Below, piece after piece: positions 33,145 to 46,000 of a DNA stretch of 64,000 nt (the stretch's first letter is position 1; the number at the start of each line of letters is the position of its first letter). The position numbers and the translations under genes were made by a program. This DNA is from an uncultured Polaribacter sp. (GTDB lineage: Bacteria > Bacteroidota > Bacteroidia > Flavobacteriales > Flavobacteriaceae): the NCBI RefSeq assembly GCF_947497695.1, contig NZ_CANMHM010000004.1:124001-188000 (forward strand), in the 5' to 3' direction. The notes below the pieces were generated by a model. It was not told where the DNA came from. It saw only the letters and a program-made list of their open reading frames with translations, and made no database searches.

Positions 33145-33903
33145 ATGAAAATCATTATATCTCCAGCAAAATCATTAGACTTTGAGAGTAAAGCACCAAC
33201 TAGTTTGCATACCCAACCTCGTTTTTTAGACCAATCTAAAAAACTAAACAAAAAACTAAAGACACTTTCTAAGAAAAAAATATCTGAGTTAATGAAAATT
33301 TCTGATGATTTGTCTGCTTTAAATTTTGATAGAAATCAATCTTGGCAAACACCATTTACCAAAGAAAATGCTAAACAAGCTATTTACTCTTTTACAGGTG
33401 CTGTATTTCAAGGAATTGATGTAAACTCTTTATCCGAAGAAAAAATACCTTTATTACAAGAGAATTTAAGAATTTTATCTGGTTTGTATGGTTTGCTAAA
33501 ACCGTTAGATTTAATACAACCTTATCGTTTAGAAATGGGCACTCGTTTAAAAGTTGGCAAAACAGAAAACCTGTACAAATTTTGGAATGAAGAGTTGGCA
33601 ATATCTTTAAATGAAGAGTTAAAAGATGATGAGTTATTAGTAAATTTAGCAAGTACAGAGTATTTTAAAGCTTTGCCTAAAAAGACTTTAAAAGTACCTA
33701 TGATTACCCCTATTTTTAAAGATTTTAAAAACGGAGAATATAAAATTGTAATGACCTATGCCAAAAAAGCTCGTGGTTTAATGGTACGTTATATTATAGA
33801 TAATAATGTAAACACAATTGATGGTTTAAAAGGTTTCAATGTTGATAAATATCGTTTTTCTGAAGAATTATCTGCTGGTAATGATTTGGTTTTTACACGT
33901 TAA
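33145..33903 (+). CDS. yaaA: peroxide stress protein YaaA
   Basis: A 252-residue DUF328/YaaA protein. It starts 'MKIIISPAKSLDF' and has 'AIYSFTGAVFQGIDV', 'RILSGLYGLLKPLDLIQPYRLEMGTRL' and 'MVRYIIDNNV', all family hallmarks. YaaA limits intracellular free iron and DNA damage during peroxide stress. Length is normal. A perfect terminator palindrome follows it. Confidence 0.95.
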   Translation: MKIIISPAKSLDFESKAPTSLHTQPRFLDQSKKLNKKLKTLSKKKISELMKISDDLSALNFDRNQSWQTPFTKENAKQAIYSFTGAVFQGIDVNSLSEEKIPLLQENLRILSGLYGLLKPLDLIQPYRLEMGTRLKVGKTENLYKFWNEELAISLNEELKDDELLVNLASTEYFKALPKKTLKVPMITPIFKDFKNGEYKIVMTYAKKARGLMVRYIIDNNVNTIDGLKGFNVDKYRFSEELSAGNDLVFTR

Positions 33904-33953
33904 AAGTTTACAGTATTCAGTAAAATTGATGCTCAAAAAAATTGAAATAAAAT

Positions 33954-33988
33954 AAAAAAATCCAATTCTTAAGAATTGGATTTTTTTT
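33954..33988. terminator. bidirectional terminator between yaaA and the giant adhesin
   Basis: Perfect palindrome TCCAATTCTTAAGAATTGGA with A-run before and T-run after. It serves yaaA on the plus strand and the adhesin on the minus strand. A near copy lies at 47561-47590. Confidence 0.92.
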
Positions 33989-34020
33989 GAATTTAAAGTC
34001 TATTTTAAACCTATAAAATA

Positions 34021-37000
34021 TTAATACCTCTCATACAATACCTTTTTAGAAAACTCATTTTTGTCTGTTAAAACTTTTAATATATATATCTGATTACTAA
34101 TATTACCTAAATCTAATCTAGTATCTAAAGAGCTGTCATTTATTTTCCATTGATGAACTCTTTGCCCTAAAAGATTAAATAATTGAACTTTTTTAATAAA
34201 TAAACCTGCTTTATTTTTAAGTACAATTTCTTTAGACGTATTATCTAAATACATCTCTAAGTTTTCAATTTCTGTTACACTTTCTGCTATTGTATCGTCA
34301 GATAAAACAGTTTTTTCATCATTTGTGAAAACAATTTCAAAACGATTTGTATGCAATCCTTTGTTTAATTGAAGTGCCACTGAACCTTCACTAAGTACAT
34401 AGGTTTTATCTGTTTGATTATCTCTTAAATAAATTTCTTCATCTATATTTTTAATTTCATCGATATTTAAAATGATACTTCCTGTATAATCCATTAAAAT
34501 ATCAAATGGTACTTCTAAATCTGATGTAATTTGGTTAACTCCAGACATCACATACTTAACTTCATCTTTATCAGAAGTAAAATACATATCTGTATCTCCT
34601 AAATCGAACATTTCACTATCATATCCTTTATCAAAAGCGAAAGAATTACCAGCATTAAATGAAAGCCCTAGTTGTCTATGAAAACTATTGCCTTCTGCAT
34701 TTAAATAATCCATTCCTAACTTTAAAGATGGCAATTGATATCCTACTGTTTCTTTTGATGATTTAATTTTTGAGATTTCTTCTGATTTTGAATCGTTCTT
34801 AAAAAATACAGAATTAGCACCTTCTGTTACGTATTCTCTTTGGCTATTATTAAAAACAACAGAACCTGCTGCATTTGTTTCTATAAAGAAACCTTGGCCA
34901 ATTGCAATATAACCTTCTGGTTCTTTATAAGCTTGATCACCTGCTCCTCCATAAAATGGTTGACAGCTAATATTACCATCTGCATCTTGTAATCTTAAAA
35001 AATCTATATTGATTGACACAGCGTCTTTTGATACTAAAGTAATATCACTACCAGATGGAATACAAACTGTTAAAGGTCCACTATTTGCAAATACACCTGA
35101 TGAAGATGGCAATGTAAATTGAAAATTTGAAACACCATCTATATATAACTCCATCATTTTTGATGCTGAAGAATTATAATTAATAATCAATTCATCTACT
35201 CCTCTAATAATGCTATTAAACGTAATTTCTTCTGATATTGCATCTAATAAAACATCACTTGCACCTACACTACCAGTAGTTATAGCTGCCTCTGCTTGTA
35301 AAGAAATATCAAAAGGTCCTGAAATAGTTGGGCTATTTGCTGCCACACCACCAACTAAATTTTTGGTTGCATACCCTCCAATATATCCTGCATAAGTATG
35401 TCCTGCTATAGCAGAACCTGTTGCATCTACCTCTCCTACATGTTGCCAAAAATAAAGAGTAGCTGTGGTTACTGCTAAATTATCTTCTATAAACTTTTTA
35501 GCACTTAATGCAGATGCATAAGGGTTACCAATTAAATAACTATCACCAGAAGCAAAACTGCTTGACTCTAAATTACCATCTTTAGGAGAACCTATAAAAG
35601 TATAATTTTGAGCAACTCCTGGTCCTTTGAAAATAAAACCATCGGTATTAGGAATTGCACCTCCACTTCTAGTTTGTGACCAGCTTACCATTCCATTAGA
35701 ACTTGGTGCATAAGTATACATCCAATAATCTGCTAATGATATTGGTGATGTAGTGTCTCCATCATAAATATTGCCTGTTAAGAAGTTAATGTCTTTGGCA
35801 ATATCTGTATTAATAGTTCCTGATGCATTTGTTGGTACTGTACCATCTTTAAATACATTTGCTATTGTGTAACTAGATCCTAATGCAACATTTTGCACAG
35901 GAGAACTCATATAATTGTAACGATACTTACTAGGAACTTCAGAATTTTGATCTATTAACAAACGACCAGAACCAATAACTTGAGATGTTGTTTGGTGTGT
36001 TTGTATTAATTGTGCTAAGTTATTATTGTTTGTACTTATAAGTCTAATATCACCGTTTAAAGAAATGGCATTGGTAACAACCAATAAATTATCTGTAATA
36101 GAAAAGGTATTAGATGCACTAACAGCTAAATCTTTTGCTATAAAAGTACCTGTTGTATGATTATAATCCTCTCCAATAATTACAAAACGAGAACGATCTG
36201 GTTCTCCATTGGTCCAAGTAGATCCAGACCTTGTTGTACCATTAATTCTATGAGTACCTAGTTGTACATTTAAATTAGTATTGGTAGTATTAACTGCAGA
36301 AATTAATGGATCAAAAGGATGTCTTTCTGGTGGATTTGCATAAGGATTTAAAGCATCATCTATAAAAACCACCCATTCTGAACTGGTATAGGTACTATTT
36401 GGCGCTAACCTTTGATCTGCTCTCACAAAAGAGGTGTTGTCTGTAATATTAGAAACTACATCAAATCGGTTTGTCCAAGCGTCTTCATTTATAACTGATG
36501 ATAATGCAATGATATCATTACCACCAGAAAAAGCGGTTAATGAATCACTATTTAAATTGGAAGCACTTCCATTAATATTGGTAATTGTATTTCCTGTTTT
36601 ATTTATTAATACAGATTGTCCTGGTGCCAATGTTGCTGTTACTGCAAAACTAGCATCTGGTGTAACCCCTGTTTGATCTCCAGACTTATCATCAAACAAA
36701 ACAACTTTAATTGAATTTGGTGCAATTGTTATGCTTGTACTTATATTGGTAACTTCTATCCATCGATCTGTTGATGAATGATATACTTGCGTTATCATAA
36801 CATTATCTGTTATAATAGATTCTCTATAATCAACATCTCCTGTTAAGTTCGTATTTGTAAAATTGTTTTCTGGATCATTAAAATCTCCATTAACATCTGC
36901 ATAATTATCTGAATCTTCTAATGTATTATCAAACCCATTGTCTCCAACTGTGCCATCAGTTTTCCCATCAGTATTTGCATCTGTTAAACCAGAACCAGAT

Positions 37001-40000
37001 TCTACAATATCAAGTATTTCATCGTTATCTGAATCTAAATCTAAATAATCTGAATTATCTTCTGCATCTGTATTCACAGGAGATAACCCACCAATATAAG
37101 CTGAATTAATACCATTATTTGCTAAATAAGTTGCATAAGAATCTGCTGCTGGTAATATATAACCTGCTGTAGTTTGTGCTTCAACATTATCTGGAATACC
37201 ATCATTATCTGAATCTAAATCTACATCGTTAGGAATACCATCACCATCAGTATCTAAAGAATATAATAGAAGTATTGACGATAGTTGTATATTTTGTATT
37301 GTAGAAACTCCTGCTCCATGAAAACTTGTATCTATAAAATAATCTGTTGCAGTAGCATTTAAACTACTAGTATAAAATACAACATCATTTTTTAAATAAG
37401 TAACTACGTTTCCTTCTTTTTTAATACTAAATACATCTGATGCAGTATAACTACCAAAAGCACCTCTATGAGAACCATTCTCATAGACTCTTATTGTAGT
37501 TTGATCTATATAGATCGCAAAATCAATATCATTGAAAGAAGAATTGACATTAGGGTAAGAATTTAGTCCAATCATAAATCTTCTACCTGATAAAGAAGGA
37601 GTTTGAAAACTAGCTTGAAAAGCATTAATATCGAACCCATAACTTATTACACCTGGTGATGCATAAGAATCATTCCAATTAGCATTATTACCATTGGTAA
37701 TTAATGTATTACTAATAACTGGTGTCATTACTTTACTTACTGTTGCTCCTACTCCTCTAGTCCATTCATTAATATTTATTTTATTTTCTTCAGTATCTAA
37801 AATACCATCATTATCATCATCAATGTCAACAGCATCTTCAATACCGTCAAAATCGGTATCTAAAGTTTGTCTATAATCAACTTCTCCAACTCCATTTGTA
37901 TTTGTAAAATCATTTTCTGGATCGTTAAAGACTCCATTAACATCGGTATAATCGTCTATAGATTCTAAAGTATCGTCTAAACCATTTATACCTACTGTAG
38001 CATCTGTTTTCCCATCAGTATTTACATCTGTTAAACCTGTCCCAGATTCTATGATATCAAAAACACCATCATCATCTGCATCTAAATCTAAATAATCTGG
38101 GTTGTTTGTTTGGTCTGTATTCTCTGGTGTAATACCCCCTAAATAAGCAGAATTAAGTCCATTATTTGTTAAGTAGGTTGCATAGGTATCTGTCGCTGGC
38201 AAAGTATAACCTGCTGTTGTTTGAGCCTCTACATTATCTGGAATACCATCATTATCTGAATCTAAATCTAAACTATTAGGGATACTATCTCCATCAGTAT
38301 CTAATGGTAATATTGATGATACTTGAATATTTTCTATAGTAGATATCCCTGCATCAGCGAATGAATTGTCTATAAAATAATCTGTAGCAGTTGCATTTAT
38401 AAGACTTGTGTAAAAAACAACATCGTTTTTTAAATATGTTATAGTATTTCCATCCTTTTTAATACTTAATATATCTGTAGCTGTATAAGAACCAAAATTA
38501 CCTCTGTGAGATCCACTTTCGTAGATCGTTAAACCTGTATGATTTATATAAATAGCATAATCAATATCAGTATAAGAAGAGTTCACGTTAGGATAAGAGT
38601 TTAAACCAATCATATACCTTCTACCTGACAAGGAAGGTGATTGAAAACTAAATTGAAAACTATTAACATCTAAACCATAACTTAAAATACCTTGTGAAGC
38701 AAAAGAATCATTCCAACTTGAACCACCACCATTTGTGATTATTGTATTTGTTGCTACTGGAGGTATCACTTTTACTACAGTTGCATTGGGGCCTCTTTCC
38801 CAATTATTAACATCTATTGCATTTTCTTCTGTATCTAATATACCATCATTATCATCATCAATATCAATAGTATCTTCTATACCATCAAAATCAGTATCTA
38901 GGGTTTGTCTGTAATCAACATCTCCTAAAGAATTTGTATTTGTAAAATCGTTTTCTGGATCATTAAAATCTCCATTAACATCTGTATAATCATCTGAATC
39001 TTCCAATGAATTATCGAACCCATTATCACCAACTATTCCGTCTGTTTTTCCATCAGTATTTGCATCTATTAAACCAGAGCCTGACTCTACAATATCAAAA
39101 ATATCATCATCATCTGCATCTAAATCTAAGTAATCTGCATAATCGGTATTATCAGTATTCTCTGGAGTTAAACCACCAATATAAGCAGAATTAACTCCAT
39201 TATTTGCTAAATAGGTTGCAAAAGTATCTGCTACAGGTAAAGTATAACCAGCAGTAGTTTGTGCCTCTATATTGTCTGGAATTCCATCATTATCTGAATC
39301 TAAATCTAAGCGATTTGGAACTCCATCTTCATCTGAATCTAATGTTATTAATTCTGATAATGGAATTAGTTGAATATTCTCTATCGTAGCTACTCCAGCA
39401 CCATGAAAAGAAGTATCTATAAAATAATCTGTTGCAGTAGCAGCAGTTACACTTGTATAAAAAACAACATCATTTTTTAGATACGTTATTACGCTTCCTT
39501 CTTTTTTAATACTAAAAATATCTGATGCTGAATAAGCTCCAAAAGTCCCTCTATTAGACCCATTTTCAAAGACTCTTATAGTAGTTTGATCAAAATATAT
39601 TTGATAATCTATATCTGTGTAAGAAGAACTAACGTTAGGAAAAGCATTTAAGCCTATCATAAATCTTCTACCTGTAGTAGAGGCTGATTGAAAACTAACT
39701 TTAAAACTATCTACATCTAATCCGTAACTTAAAACACCTGGTGAGGTAAAAGAATCATTCCAACTTGCACTATTTCCATTGGTTGTTATGGCATTTGTTC
39801 CTTCTGGAGGAATCACTTTTACAACTGTTGCACCAGGACCTCTAGACCAATTATTAACATTAATTGTGTTTTCTATAATATCTAAAATACCATCGTTATC
39901 ATCATCTAAATCAGTATCATCACCCACACCATCAGAATCACTGTCTAAAAATTTTCTATAATCTACATCTCCTGAACCACTTGTATTTGTAAAGTCATTT

Positions 40001-43000
40001 TCTGGATCGTTAAAATTACCATTTACATCGGTAAAATCATCAAGTGATTCTAAGGTGTTATCTAAACCATTAATACCGATTGTTCCATCTGTTTTTCCAT
40101 CAGTATCTGCATCTGTTAATCCAGAACCAGATTCTACAATATCAAAAATACCATCATCATCTGCATCTAAATCTATATAATCAGGTGTATCTACACCATC
40201 TGTATTTACAGGTAATAGACCATTTACACCTCCGTTATTTACAGCTATATATCTTGTATTTAAACCATTATTTGTAATATATTCTGTGATATTATCTGAA
40301 TTTGGATCATTGTAAGCTAGCGTTGATTGTGCTTCTATATTATCTGGAATACCATCATTATCTGAATCTAAATCTAAACGGTTAGGAATACCATCTTGAT
40401 CTATATCTAGAGGCTCAATCGAGGTTAACTGAATGTTCTCTATAGTTGAGACTCCTGTATTTGCAAAAGAATTATCTATAAAATAATTTGCTGCATTTGC
40501 AGGGATGAGACTTGTATAAAATACAATATCGTTTTTTAAATAGGTTACAAGATTCCCTTCTTTTTTAATACTAAATACATCTGTGGATGCAAAAGAACCA
40601 AATCCTCCTCTATAAGAACCATTCTCATATATTAATAAACTAGTATTTGCAATATAAATAGCGTAATCAATATCCGTATAAGAAGAATTTACGTTAGGGT
40701 AAGAATTTAAACCAATCATAAACCTTCTACCAGATACAGCAGCTGTTTCAAAACTAAATTGAAAACTATTTACATCTAATCCATAACTTAAAACTCCCTG
40801 AGAAATGTAAGAATCATTCCAGCCTGAGTTATTAGTATTAGTTGTTATGGTATTGGTTGCTACTGGTTGAATAACTTTTGTAACTCTTGCACCTATTCCT
40901 CTCGTCCAATCATATATGTTAATAACTTCTTCTGCTGTGTCTAAAATTCCATCATTATCATCATCTATATCTATATTATCTGCAACACCGTCTAAATCTG
41001 TATCTACAGCGTTTCTGTAGTCTAATTCTCCTCCTGGATCAGTTAAATTTAAGTAAAAAGTACCTAGGTTTGTAATATCATTATTTTGATTGGTATTTAT
41101 TGTGGTAAGACCAAAAGTTACTGCCGGATCTTCAAAAACATCCTGAAAACCATCATTATCTGCATCTGCCAATACTAATGCTACTGTTGGACTAAGCCTT
41201 TCATCAATATCTAATAAACGATCATTGTCTGAATCTGTATCTCTATAATCTGGAGTTCCATCACCTTCAGTATCTACTGGTATAATCCCTCCAATATATG
41301 CTGAATTTAGACCATTGTTAGTTGTATAATCTGACAAATTATCAGCATCTGGAGCTGTATATGTAGCAGTTGGCTGTGCTTCTATATTATCTGGTATACC
41401 ATCATTATCTGAATCGATGTCTTTATGATTTGGTAAACCATCACCATCTGAATCTATTTGTAAAAATGATTCTAATTGAATATTTTTTATAGTTGATACC
41501 CCATCTGCAAAAGAAGTATCTACAAAATAATCTGTTGCATTTGCAGTTATAAGACTCGTGTAAAAAGCAACATCGTTTTTTACATATTTTATAACATTTC
41601 CTTCTTTTTTTACACTTAATATATCTGTTGCTGTATAAGAACCAAAAATTCCTCTACTAGTACCACTTTCATATATATATAAAGTTGTATTATTTATATA
41701 GATAGCATAGTCAATATCATTGAAAGAAGAGTTAACGTTAGGATAAGAATTTAAACCAATCATAAATCGTCTACCTGACACAGCATCTGTTTGAAAATTT
41801 AATTGAAAGTCATTAACATTTAACCCATAACTAATTACACTTGAAGAAGCGTAAGAATCATTCCAGTCTAAATTATCACTATTTGTAGTTATTGAATTGC
41901 TTGTTGGAGGTATTATTTTTACTGCACTTGGTAAAGGACCTCTCGTCCAATCTGTAATATTTACAATACTTTCTACAGCATCTAAAATACCATCATTGTC
42001 ATCATCAATATCTATATTGTCACCTACACTATCAAAATCGGTATCTGTAGCATCTCTAAAATCTAGTTCACCAGTTCCTGGAAGCGGAAAATCGTTATCT
42101 GTATCTGCAAAAGCAGCCTCTAAACTAATTACATCTGTTATAGTATTACCAACACCTAAACCATCATTAACTGTGTATCCTGAACCAGAAATATCATTAT
42201 TATCATCAAAAGCATTGTCTAAACCATCTCCATCAGAATCAATATTTAATACTACATTGTCTGTGTCTCCATTTTCTAAAATATCAGGTGTTAAATCATC
42301 ATCTGAATCCAAATCAAAATAATCTGGATTACCTGTAGTATCTGTATTTACTGGATCAATACCAAATACAATACCAGCTTCATAAGCATCATCTAAACCA
42401 TTTGTATTTACATCATCAATACCAGCTCCTATGCCACTTGGCTCTATATAACTAGTAGATAATTGTGCTTCTATATTATCTGGGATACCATCATTATCTG
42501 CATCTATATCTGTAAAGTTTGGTAAGCCATCTTCATCTGTATCTATTGTATTTAAACCTGAACCTGCAGAACTAGGAACTCCCATTGTTGAAGTTGTAAT
42601 ACCTACAGTACCATCTGCAATACCATTTCTATCAGCATCTATACCTTGTGCTTCTATTACATCTAAAATTCCATCGTTGTCTGAATCTAAATCGAATTTA
42701 TTTACAATACTATCTCCATCGTTATAAGCATCTGTTGTACAAGGGTTATTATAACGCAATTCTCCTGTCATAAAAGTGCTTCCATCTAATTCTTGATCAA
42801 TTACAATTTCATTAGTTGAGCCAGTATTCCATATCGCGTTTAAGGCTGGTTTTGTTAACAACAGCTCTTCTAAAGGTGCTAATTCATTTGAACTTCTAAC
42901 GCCAGACAGCGTAAGCACACCTGCAGAACTAATTGATATTCTTAAATCTACTCTAAATGCAGACCCACCCAAAGACCATACATTGGTAACACCAGATGCT

Positions 43001-46000
43001 CCATAATTAATACCATCAGAAAAATGAACCATATTGTGTTGTGAAAATGCTGCAGGCCTATAAAACTGGATTTCTCCAGCAAGGTCAACACCATTCACAG
43101 TAATACTTAAAGAATTATTTATTCTGTAAACATCAAAAACAACTTCTTTATTACCAGCTGGCAAAGTAAATGTTTGTGCTGTAGAGTTTGTTACATTAAC
43201 AGGTATAGCGGTAACAGATGTAGGAAAACCACATTCATCTACATCTAAAATACCATCATTATCGTTGTCTAAATCTATACTATCTGGCACTCCATCTGTA
43301 TCAATATCATTAAATCTTCTAAAATCTAATTGTACTGTAGGATCTTCATCATCTTTAAAAAATGTAATAGGGGTTGCAATACCGTTGTTTGAATTATCAG
43401 TTGCAGGACCTAAATTTAAATCTACAGTATCAAAATTATCTTGCAAGCCATCATTATCAGCATCTGCTAACACCAATAAAACTGTAGGATTCCTACTTTC
43501 ATCAATATCTAAAAACGCATCATTATCTGAGTTTGTATCTAAATAATCTGGCAATGGATCAGAGAAAGTAAAAGCACCATCTGTATTTACCGGAATTAAA
43601 CCAGTTGATAGTGCAAATATATTTGAATCATCAGCATCATAATCTCTATCTAAACCATCTAAATCTGCATCTACACCAGAAGGCACTATATAACCTGATG
43701 TTGTTTGAGCCTCAATATTATCTGGAATACCATCATTATCTGAATCGATATCTAAATGATTTGGCACACCATCACCATCTGTATCTACTTGTAAAAATGA
43801 ATCTAATTGAATATTATTTATTGTTGTAACAGCATCTGCAAAGGAAGTATCTACAAAATAATCTGTGGCAGTTGCATTAACAATACTTGCGTAAAAAACA
43901 ACATTATTTTTTAAATAAGTTACTACATTTCCTTCTTTTTTTACACTTAATACATCTGTGGATGCATAAGACCCAAAACTACCTCTACTTGCACCACTTT
44001 CATAGACTTGTAAAGTAGTATTATTAATATAGATTGCATAATCTATATCTGTATGAGAAGAATTAATATTGGGATAAGAATTTAATCCAATCATAAATCT
44101 TCTACCAGAAACAAGATCTGTTTGAAAATTTAATTGAAAATCATTTACATTTAACCCATAGTCTAATACACTTGCAGAAGCATAGGAGTCATTCCAATCT
44201 AAGTTAATGCCATTGGTTGTTATGGAATTAGTTGTTGGTGGAATTATTTTCACAGCAGCTGGAGCAGGTCCACGTGTCCAACTAGAAACATTTACAACAC
44301 TTTCTACTTTATCTAAAATACCATCATTATCATCATCAATATCAACATCATCTCCAACACCATCTAAATCAGAATCTGTAGCGTCTCTAAAGTCTAAATC
44401 TCCACTTCCTGGGATAGGAAAATCGTTATCTGAATCTGCAAAAGCTGTTTCTAAGTCTGCTACATTTGCTACAACATTACCAACACCTAAACCATCATTA
44501 ACTGTATAGCCTGCTCCTGATGTATCATTATTATCATCAAAAGCATTGTCTAAACCATCACCATCTGAATCTAAATTTAATACAAGATTGTCTGTATCTC
44601 CGTTTTCAAAAATATCTAGTGTTAAATCATCATCTGAATCTAAGTCAAAATAATCTGGATTACCAGTAGTATCTGTGTTTACTGGATCGATACCAAATAC
44701 AACACCAACCTCATAAGCATCATCTAAACCATTTGTATTTACATCATCAATAGTAGCTCCAACTCCACTTGGCTCTGTATAATCGATAGATAACTGTGCC
44801 TCTATATTATCTGGAATACCATCATTATCTGCATCTATATCTGTAAAATCTGGCAAGCCATCATTATCTGAATCTCTTATAGTTAATCCTGAGCCTGCAG
44901 AACTAGGCACTCCCATTGTTGAAAGAGTTACACCAACAGCACCATCTGCTAAACCATCTCTATTTGCATCTACACCTCCTGCTTCTATTACATCTGTAAT
45001 ACCATCATTATCTGAATCTAAATCAAATTTATTTACAATACCATCTCCATCATTATAAGCATCTGAAGAGCAAGGTTCATTATAGCGAGTTTCCCCTGTA
45101 ATATATGTACCTCCATTTACCTCTTGATCAAATACAATTTCATTCGTTGTACCTAAATTCCATATTGCATTTAAAGCTGGCGTAGTTAAAAACAATTCTT
45201 CTAAAGGTGCATATTCATCTGTACTTCTTACACCATATAAACTAAGCACACCTGCAGAACTGATAGATATTCTTAAATCTACCCTAGTTGATGAACCTCC
45301 AATTGTCCAAATATTAGTTACTCCAGACTCACCATAAGCAATACCATCAGAAAACTCAATCATATTGTGTCCAGGTAAAAATGCAGATCGAGTAAACTGA
45401 ATTTCTCCTGCAAGATCAACACCATTCACTGTAATACTAAATGAGTTATCGATTCTGTAAATATCAAAAACAACTTCTTTATTTCCTGCAGGCAAAGTGA
45501 GTGTTTGCTCAATAGAGTTTGTTGTATTAACAGGAACTACAGTAACAGAACTTGGAAACCCACATTCATCAGCATCTAAAATACCATCATTATCATTGTC
45601 TAAATCTATATTATCTGGTACACCATCTGAATCAACATCATTAAATCTTCTAAAATCTAACTCTACAGCAGGGTCTTCATCATCTTTAAAAAAAGTAATT
45701 GGAGTTGAAATACCGTCATTTGAATTATCAGCTGCTGGTCCTAAATTTAAATCTACAGTATCATAAGCATCTTGCAAACCATCATTATCATCATCTGCTA
45801 GGATAAATGGTAAAATAGGATTTCTACTTTCATCAGCGTCTAAAATTGCATCGTTATCAGCATCTGTATCTAAATAATCTGGTACTACATCAGAAACAGT
45901 AAAAGCTGCATCTGTATTAACCGGAATTAAACCAACAGAAGAAACTAATATATCAGTGTCATCTGCATCATAATCTCTATCTAATCCATCTAAATCTACA